Positions 57,046 through 64,000 of a stretch of DNA of 64,000 nt are shown one piece after another. Below the pieces are notes generated by a model. It made no database searches, had not been told where the DNA came from, and saw only the letters and a program-made list of their open reading frames with translations. The stretch is from Trileptium ribeirensis (taxonomy: Eukaryota; Nematoda; Enoplea; Enoplida; Thoracostomopsidae): NCBI GenBank assembly GCA_030248225.1, contig JASANE010007214.1, positions 1-64,000 of the forward strand, given 5' to 3'. A program made the translations under genes and the position numbers. Within the stretch, counting starts at the first letter, position 1, and every line of letters starts with the position of its first letter.

Positions 57046-60000
57046 CTGAAATTCGACGGTTTTACTGAAGGAATTGATATATTAAGTTGTAGTTAAAGAT
57101 TAGAAGTTAAAAATGTTGGAATGTCAAAGGATTTTTCTACGAAAATTCCAATCGCCATGCGCAGCAGGGTACTGACCTACGAGTCCACACTTTCGAAAAA
57201 TTCAGCTGGGCCACCCGAAATGCAGAATAAAACTTAGTGAAGATCGACATTGTGCTGATATAAAATAATATTGGTAACTCGTAATCGAGAATGAAACGGA
57301 GCGAGTGTGGTTTCAGTAAGTTTTAGGTTATTTTGCTTAATCACGTGTAACAAGCTGTGTCTGATTAATATCATCCAAAAACCTCTTGAACCCTGAACCC
57401 ATACGCAATACGAAACCAAACAACTGGAGACTAGATTCTGGAAATCGGGTTCATTGACCCTAAACCCATTGAATGTGCACCGTGGACACTAGATAACCAA
57501 ATCATTGTATTGAGTCTTGACAATACATATATAATAGACCATTCTTGATACACGCAATACATAAACAAACAACTAAAATCAGTGAATAAAAATGTTTTTG
57601 AGTTCAGTCAATCCCTTAAGTCACTACAAAAAGATCAAAGTCCTGCAAATTGCTTATGAATCAGCTAAAATAAGAGTTGCTATTTGAAGATAAATCTGGG
57701 ATAAAAAAATTTTACTGACTTCTTCTTATATCGTAACTACTACCAGAAACACGGTGTTTAACGCTTACATGCATGCACCATTTGCACACGAAAACACAAC
57801 GCTCAGCGAACCTGTGATAAGCGTATACAGTTGTACATACAACGTTCGGCCGCTAAAGCCAATTCAGTCATTACATGACCGTGACTGCGATCTGCGCCAG
57901 ATTTGGTGCGTGTGAATCCTTCACACAAAATACTAAAAACCTACTGGTTGGCAAAAACTACAGAGTCCGGGTTTTCTAGATTTGGTTGACTCCGTTGAGA
58001 GGTATCAGAGTGGCTGAGAAGCAATTCGGTCGATGACCATTTTTGAATACACTTGTCATTTGAATGGCAGAATGGTAAGATTATAACCAGTTCTGGTCAT
58101 GTGACCGCGCCCGCTTTCCGCATGTACTAGTTTTTCGTTCGATGACTCCTGAAGTACTAGTTTTTCGTTCGATGACTCCTGAATTGATTGAACCTGGAAT
58201 TGAGTCTATTGAATAATCCCTCATCTTCGCGCTACTCTTCTTATTCCAAATGAACAAAAATGTGACTGAGCGAAAACATTTCGTAACGCTGATATATTAT
58301 GGTAAACTGGCTTCTGAAAACTGCTTCCTCGACCGGAACGGCTACGCGACAATATTTTAGCAGCAAATTTGATTTTTCACATCTTTAGAGACGAGACATT
58401 ATTTCCTTGTTTAGCCGCACTGCGAGCACTAGATGCAAGACAACTTAAGCTACCTGTCATTAACCAGCTTTGCTACTTTATATGACAGTCCTTATAATAT
58501 GTACGATTCCTATAAACATTTTCAGACTTCTACGCGTTGTAGGCCACGAATGATGCAACCTGCTCTGACACATTTCCCACAAAAATCTACTGTAGCTTCG
58601 GGTCTAACTAGACTTGCGGACAGCATAGTTTGGTAATTTATATTTGCAATAATGCACAATTTCTACTAGTCCTGCTAAAACAAAATAAATATATATAGAA
58701 TTTGATGTTCCGAATCTTCAAACTTCTCGACACTAGCTGGTTTCAGAGCATTGTTATCGGTACCTTTTTAAGAAAAATTAGCGCAATCAGCGTAAAAAAT
58801 TTGTTAAAGAATAGATGCTAGGTCCAGATAATAATGTCAGGGTGAAGGCGACTTTCGATTGCCGAACGCCAATTTAGTCAAATTAAAACTCCGACACATT
58901 CTGCGATGAAATTATTCACTAAAAAATGCCCACCTGAGCGACCATACTATTGGCATCGCCTGCGGGCGTAGGCAAAATGAGCGTGTTGTTGGTGCGAGCC
59001 AGGCCGGAGAAAGCCTTGACGTACTGCTCGGCAACTGTGAGCGTCGCTGCGTTTGAGCCACTCTGAAAACGAAAACGCAATAACATTCGTACGCTATGAT
59101 AGCAAGTTAATAATATCGTAATTATCAGGCTATTTCGACATCAATTCTTAGAGCGGCGTTCCCATTTGCTTATGATTAGTGATAAAACTCATTGAATCCC
59201 AGAAATTGTACCATTTTTTGAGCGCTTTTTAGAGATTTACGTTAAGGCAGACCTAAATTCCAGATTCAGTAAAAACGACACTAATTTGATACCAAATTAA
59301 CATAACGTGCGAAGGTTTACTAAACTTATTACCAAAACCCATATCGTAACACAAGTAATCATGGGTCTCATCGCCCTCTCATTTAATCCCAAAGATTAAT
59401 CAGCCGAACGTTTTTACATTTTGCAGATTACACACAAGTTTTCAGCACTTCACGCGCAGCAGTTCGGAGAATAGTTGTATGTAGCAATGGTCCTTCTTTT
59501 ACGTGTGATCGCGCCGTAGCACACTCTGCATTTGGGGCGGCTGTTCTGTTCAATCTTGTCAAATGTCAGGCATGTGCGCTACGCTGGCATGCCCACTGCC
59601 CTCCGAAAAGTGGGAAGGGGAAACATCGGGGGCCCCATGTTCATCCTCGGGGTAAATTGTAAATTTAAAAAAAGTTAATGAATAAATTTTGTTTAAAAGT
59701 GTTAAATATTCCAACATTATCATGTAGATTTACTGCCGTGAATATACTTTCACGGCAGTAAAATGACGTATTAGCACTATAAATACTGGTAATTAATGTT
59801 TCAAAAACCAATTTGCAAACGAAAAACAAAAATTTTCAGACATGAGAAATTTTTGAATTTAGTTGAAAGTTTCGGCGACTGGGGTAACGGTGGGGAACGT
59901 ATACGGGAGAAAAGCTCACTAACATTGGGAATTTGGAAAGTGGGGGTCCCCACCACTGTGGATAAGCCAGCTACGGCGTTGTCCAGGGAGGAGTATCCTC

Positions 60001-62763
60001 AATCACTACATGTCAATGTTGCGTGCACCTCCTGGGCGTTCGAAGTGATAAATTATGCTGATGATGTTTCAATTTATACTTGAACGTGAAAGCAGGCTCA
60101 GTAACTATCTGAACCCAGCCTCAGCGTTCTTCCGAGCTACGAGAATCCACGTTTCGGCCAGGAAGTTGGCTGTGTCACTTTTTACGCCTTAGTACTAAGT
60201 ACAGTCATGGCCAGAAATAAGTGCAATCGAAAACGATCGAAATCGAAATCGATCGAAATCGCAATCGATCGAAAATTCGTTTAATCGAAATCGATCGAAA
60301 TTTCGTTTAATCAAAAAAAAATCGAAATTTTAAAATTTATCTAATTGCGCAAAAATCGAAAACGATCGAAATCGAACGAAATTTCGTTTAATCGAAATCG
60401 ATCGAAATTTCGTTTAATCGAAAACGATCGAAATTTCGATCGATTATTTTGCACTTATTTCTGGCCGTGACTGTACTTTTTTCTACTAAGTCAAAGTACA
60501 CCACAAGGCAATCTTCTTCCAGTGACGAAGAATAGTATGCTAGGAGTCACGATCGACACAATGCTTTGTTTCGTCCTGTCTGGGAACCGATAAACAAAAA
60601 CGCGCACTGGGACTGCCTGCAAACAGTGCAAAACAAAGCCTTGACAGTCGCAACAGCTGCCATAACGTGACCGCGATTGACGACGTTCACCGCGAAGCTA
60701 GCGAAAGTACACTGCAAGCTGATAGCAACACAGCTTGCGTTTCCCTGCATCATCCGAAGCATACATGTCACCACATTTTCTCCAGGCCCTGTTCAGTTCG
60801 ACCACGAATGAAGCCGGGCATCATCTTTAATCACAAAGAATCATTCGAACAGTTACTAGCTGACGAACTACTAAACGACAAGCAACTCAAATGTGGGCTA
60901 AAACAGCTACACGTTGATCTCCGCCGCCAATCAACGACAATGAATCCTCGGCCAAGAAGCGCAAGATGGCCCAATTGAGCACAGGCTACAGCAAATTCTT
61001 AAAGTAATACATGCATCAACTATATCATAAACCCATGCAACAGCTGTGGATGCGGTCGTACATTCGTACAGCACTGCCCAGAAAAACATACATTTCTGAT
61101 GCTGTTACATAACCATACACATGTCACTGCTTTTCTGAACATTACACGCTGACGGATGTTCGATGGAGGCCACAATCGTCATCACCACTTGAGTTGCCTG
61201 ATAATTATCAACATCTTTTATGCTTCAACATTGAGCTGCTTCGCTCGCCGTTTATTAAATTTTCTCGCGTACTTGAAGTGAAGCAACCGAAGCCAGCGGA
61301 GTTCCCAATGAAGACGTTAGCGAAGAAAATCGTGAAGATATGTCTTTGTGTCTCGATCTAGCTCACGACTGAAAATCCCATAGCTTTAAATTTTTAAGCA
61401 ACAGAAAAAATCCTTGGCTATACCCCAAGGTCCAAACGTCATCCAAACAATAAAGGACATCGTTGCCCAATTCTTGGATCAAAAAGATCACCAGCTAACT
61501 AATATAACGATCAGATTTTCTAACTTAAGTTAAGTTACTACATTCAGTTTTAAAATGAGCGATGGTGTTTCAAGATTTATTTAACCACCACTATACTAGA
61601 CAAGACTTGTACTAAAACTGTACAATTCTTGAAGCATGATATCGGAACCGAGGATAATATATAGAAGGAAAATGATGGAAGCGATGTGTTGCCACATGAA
61701 AATGCCAAACCATCGTACTTTTGCAATGCTGCCAACCAAAAAAAATAACCTTGCTTCCGGGAATGGTACTAAAATGGGGTAAAAAAACTCCCTCATTTTG
61801 ACCTTTTACCTTGAACAATGGGGGTGCCGTACCCATGGAACAATGGGTCGGACAGCAAACGAAACACCGACAATGCGTTTCCCAGGTAAAACTTTTCAGC
61901 CGCCCAGGATGTCAGAACAAATTTTCGAATTTTGGATCTAGCAACCACGAGGGTCCCATAGTTGAAACCCCGTAACTCCAGTACCGGAGCGTATATCTAA
62001 AAACAAAAAAGTAGCGGCACTATGACACAACCAACCAGAGAAAAAATTCAAAAGTTAGCGTACAAACAACATTGCTTCCGTAAATGTTACAAAATGGAGT
62101 AAAAACCTTGACCTCTGACCCCGGAATCAGACTATGTCGTTTCGAACGAGCCCAAGATCATGAAAATCGGTTTAGTCGTTCCCGAGCTTTTTGCCGATCA
62201 CACACGCAGAGACGGAATTTAAAAGCTTGCACCATTGCATCACACAATCTCCACTACTTTACACTCTGCTCTGATTAGTAAATTTATTGAAAATTTTCAT
62301 GGTGTAGAAAAATGCGGAACTTAAAAACCAAAAACATTCATTTATTTCGAACATATTCCGCCATCGTAAATGATCGCAAAAATGAAAATTTAGATCCCAC
62401 GTTCGATCGGACACATTGTAACCCCCAATACGTTGCCTACGGTAAATGAACACTATGATATTTACCCTGAAGTACCTCGTGGCACACCTATGCGCAGTGT
62501 TGGCGTGTAAAACTCGAAATTCCAAAGAATTGCGGTGATAACAGTAACATCCAATGAACAGCATTACAAATCTTGAAAATAATTATTTCACTGCGTTGTT
62601 TATTAGACGGTAATTCACTCGATGACCATGGGATTTTTAAAAGTACAGACCCATAAATTAAAAGCTGTCGATACCATACCAACCTTGTCCTGCAGTGACA
62701 TCGCGACTGTGCGAATTCCTTTTGCTTTTGCCTCGGCTCTGGCCAAAATTGCTGCAGCCTCAC
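56860..62763 (-). CDS. STOML2: STOML2 homologue (stomatin-like protein 2), last three coding exons; 5' part outside window
   Basis: STOML2/SLP-2 is an SPFH-family protein of the mitochondrial inner membrane that binds cardiolipin and prohibitins and organises membrane complexes. Only the C-terminal part is present: exons 62763-62684, 59062-58934 and 57045-56860, joined by canonical sites in phase, giving about 130 residues. EAAAILARAEAKAKGIRTVA matches the end of the SPFH coiled coil. ATLTVAEQYVKAFSGLA, NNTLILPTPAGD and SMVAQALSIYK match the diagnostic SLP-2 C-terminal block (vertebrate SLTVAEQYVSAFSKLA, NTILLPSNPGD, SMVAQAMGVYG). The last exon ends in an acidic tail (ASESEEIDSEEHYTSE). The SPFH domain and the targeting sequence must lie beyond base 64,000. 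Confidence 0.93.
57270..57680 (+). repeat. Degenerate repeat family D copy in STOML2 intron
   Basis: Has AATGAAACGGAGCGAG, AACCTCTTGAACCC, GAAATCGGGTTCATTGACCC and ATAATAGACCATTCTTGA, shared with the 6.1 and 35.4 kb copies. Confidence 0.55.
58124..58183 (+). repeat. Exact 30-bp tandem duplication
   Basis: The 30-bp unit starting GTACTAGTTTTTCGTTCG and ending CTCCTGAA occurs twice without change, so the duplication is recent. Confidence 0.95.
58934..59062 (-). CDS. STOML2: STOML2 penultimate coding exon
   Basis: Encodes 43 codons, phase 0 to 0, from GTTTTCAG to GTGGGC. NAATLTVAEQYVKAFSGLA, TNNTLILPTPAGDANSMVAQ is the most diagnostic SLP-2 stretch and leaves little doubt about the family. Confidence 0.95.
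59729..59762. repeat. Perfect 14-bp hairpin (TTTACTGCCGTGAA)
   Basis: TTTACTGCCGTGAA at 59,729-59,742 and TTCACGGCAGTAAA at 59,749-59,762 pair fully, with a 6-nt loop TATACT. No poly-T follows on either strand, and it sits in a STOML2 intron. Confidence 0.85.
59950..60960 (+). mobile_element. Non-LTR reverse transcriptase fragment (YADD), split by a MITE
   Basis: Encodes FEVINYADDVSIYT (RT catalytic YADD) then SRLSNYLNPASAFFRATRIH and SARKLAVSLFTP. After the MITE at 60,202-60,473 it continues with TKNSMLGVTIDTMLCF and, in broken frames, VTAIDDVHREASESTL. This order (YADD, SA-K-LFTP, LGV) is typical of I/LOA/RTEX-like elements. Antisense to STOML2, inside its intron. Confidence 0.78.
60202..60473. 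mobile_element. Mariner-type MITE, family B, complete, TA target duplication
   Basis: Begins CAGTCATGGCCAGAAATAAG and ends CTTATTTCTGGCCGTGACTG, flanked by TA on both sides (60,200-60,201; 60,474-60,475). The interior is made of repeated AATCGATCGAAA words, giving strong self-complementarity. It interrupts an RT coding sequence. Confidence 0.88.
61740..62275. repeat. Repeat family A copy in STOML2 intron
   Basis: Contains CTTGCTTCCGGGAATGGTAC, TCATTTTGACC, CCGCCCAGGATGTCAGAACA, CTTCCGTAAATGTTAC and the terminal ACACACGCAGAGACGGAATT, in the same order as the 15.7 and 21.2 kb copies. Confidence 0.7.
62684..62763 (-). CDS. STOML2: STOML2 exon, end of SPFH coiled coil
   Basis: An 80-nt exon between TATATTCAG and GTTGGT, entering in phase 1 and leaving in phase 0. 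It encodes EAAAILARAEAKAKGIRTVA plus MSLQDK, the Ala/Glu/Lys-rich helix typical of stomatin-like protein 2. Confidence 0.92.
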
Positions 62764-63179
62764 CTGAATATAACCATACTAAAGTAGAAAAATTTAACAC
62801 AAATTAAAATGATGTTCCAGCGGCTAGATTCAACGAACTACCGATGTGTCAGATCAAAATACAGTCACCTACTCAACAGACGAACACGCTGCTTAGTTTG
62901 TGATATCGAGCCCAAAGATCCTAAATCAGATTACCAGAATAGAACAAGAATACGAGTTCAAATACAAACCGCAGTTGTTCTACTTGTTTTCCAATCTGAA
63001 TAGGACAGTCGATTCAATAAACTGCTATGGTACCGGAATCCTGGAAGTTCCAAATTAATCATTGAACGCTAAGGTTTTTCATAGTAAATGATGTGTCACC
63101 GAGAGACTAAAGCAATATTGAACAAGTAGAAATTGTAAGTCTATCTTTAAAAGTACTGATTTAGACAAACTACTTGAAG

Positions 63180-63340
63180 ACTCTTCGATTTTGTTCGTTT
63201 AAATGAAAAAAGATGGTTTTGCGATTCATTTAACGACGTTCGATGCCATTAAAATAAATAATTTAAAAAATGTTTAATTCCGTATATTCGCAGATCGATA
63301 TCGTTCGTGTATGTTCGGTTAAACCCAAATCTGATTGTAC
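63180..63340. mobile_element. Decayed mariner-type MITE, family C
   Basis: Family words TTCGTTTAAATGAAAA, TTCATTTAACGACG and AATCTGATTGTACC are present, but the ends are not clean. Confidence 0.4.
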
Positions 63341-63444
63341 CCTCGGCGAGTTTCCTTTTTCTTCCATTTACAACAATATTATTTACCTGCTGAAAATGCA
63401 GGCTAACCTTAATTATAGCAAAATTGCGAAAATTTTGAGTTCCT

Positions 63445-64000
63445 AAAAATTTACTCCCTGGCCTCTCGCTGACCATATACTCCCACTAAGCCGACGGACC
63501 TTCTACACTCCACTATAAAAATTTACTCCCTGGCCTCTCGCTGACCATATACTCCCACTAAGCCGACGGACCTTCTACACTCCACTATAAAAATTTACTC
63601 CCTGGCCTCTCGCTGACCATATACTCCCACTAAGCCGACGGACCTTCTACACTCCACTATAAAAATTTACTCCCTGGCCTCTCGCTGACCATATACTCCC
63701 ACTAAGCCGACGGACCTTCTACACTCCACTATAAAAATTTACTCCCTGGCCTCTCGCTGACCATATACTCCCACTAAGCCGACGGACCTTCTACACTCCA
63801 CTATAAAAATTTACTCCCTGGCCTCTCGCTGACCATATACTCCCACTAAGCCCACTACCTTTGACACTCCACTATAAAATCTAACTCCCTGGCTCTCCGC
63901 CGACCATATACTCCCACTAAGCCGACGGACCTTCTACACTCCACTATAAAATTTACTCCCTGGCCTCTCGGTCACCATATACTCCCACCAGACCGCCACG
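63445..64000. repeat. 72-bp tandem array running off the right edge
   Basis: The word GACGGACC recurs at 63,493, 63,565 and 63,637 and on at 72-bp steps; about 7.7 units are visible. The first units are identical. The last two are diverged (for example CCCACTACCTTTGACACTCC at about 63,850), which marks the older end or a variant unit. No dyad symmetry or spacer diversity as in CRISPR. Confidence 0.96.

Noticed and set aside
56860..62763. Assignment to another SPFH protein such as flotillin, prohibitin or stomatin
   Set aside because: The ATLTVAEQYVKAFSGLA and NNTLILPTPAGD...SMVAQA block is characteristic of stomatin-like protein 2.
63445..64000. CRISPR-like array at the right edge
   Set aside because: Contiguous 72-bp units without spacers; a tandem satellite-type repeat.

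Overview
The window is nuclear DNA from a multicellular eukaryote, most likely an invertebrate animal. It is AT-rich, genes are split by canonical GT-AG introns of about 0.5 to 5 kb, and introns and spacers are packed with non-LTR retrotransposon remnants, MITEs and tandem repeats. The species cannot be named from the sequence. I assembled exons by hand, checking splice sites and reading phase and comparing with remembered family features; no database search was possible.

Four conserved genes are supported, all on the minus strand and so read from right to left. STOML2 (stomatin-like protein 2, mitochondrial inner membrane) has its last three coding exons at 56,860-62,763 and its 5' part beyond the right edge. 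A single-exon gene at 52,101-52,736 encodes a divergent histone H3 with a long tail and an extended loop 1, best read as a centromeric H3 (CENP-A/CenH3). TRMT2A (tRNA uracil-5-methyltransferase with an RRM) fills 27,686-40,136 in six phase-consistent exons and has a 255-residue low-complexity insertion inside its methyltransferase region. WDR18 (Ipi3-type WD40 protein of 60S ribosome assembly) fills 5,276-20,851 in nine recognised exons, with the last junction unresolved.

The rest is mostly mobile or repeated DNA. 1-5.3 kb: spacer with a short AAAGTGTCGAC array and a decayed MITE. WDR18 introns: a non-LTR element in pieces (endonuclease, reverse transcriptase, RNase H), a cluster of a roughly 350-bp repeat, and several mariner-type and piggyBac-type MITEs. 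21-27.6 kb: spacer with another RNase H-bearing non-LTR copy, itself interrupted. TRMT2A introns: five near-identical 134-bp tandem units and scattered MITEs. 41-48.4 kb: two long direct repeats carrying a TATA box, a splice-donor-like site and poly(A) signals, separated by a reverse transcriptase fragment; the second holds a hAT-type MITE with a perfect 8-bp target duplication. 51.1 kb: an intact piggyBac-type MITE containing tRNA-like pol III boxes. STOML2 introns: an RT fragment split by a mariner-type MITE and, at the right edge, a 72-bp tandem array.

The four genes do not form a pathway. WDR18 and TRMT2A act in ribosome assembly and tRNA modification, the H3 variant in centromere identity, and STOML2 in mitochondria. 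Their shared orientation with 4-12 kb repeat-filled spacers looks like ordinary animal gene order, not an operon.
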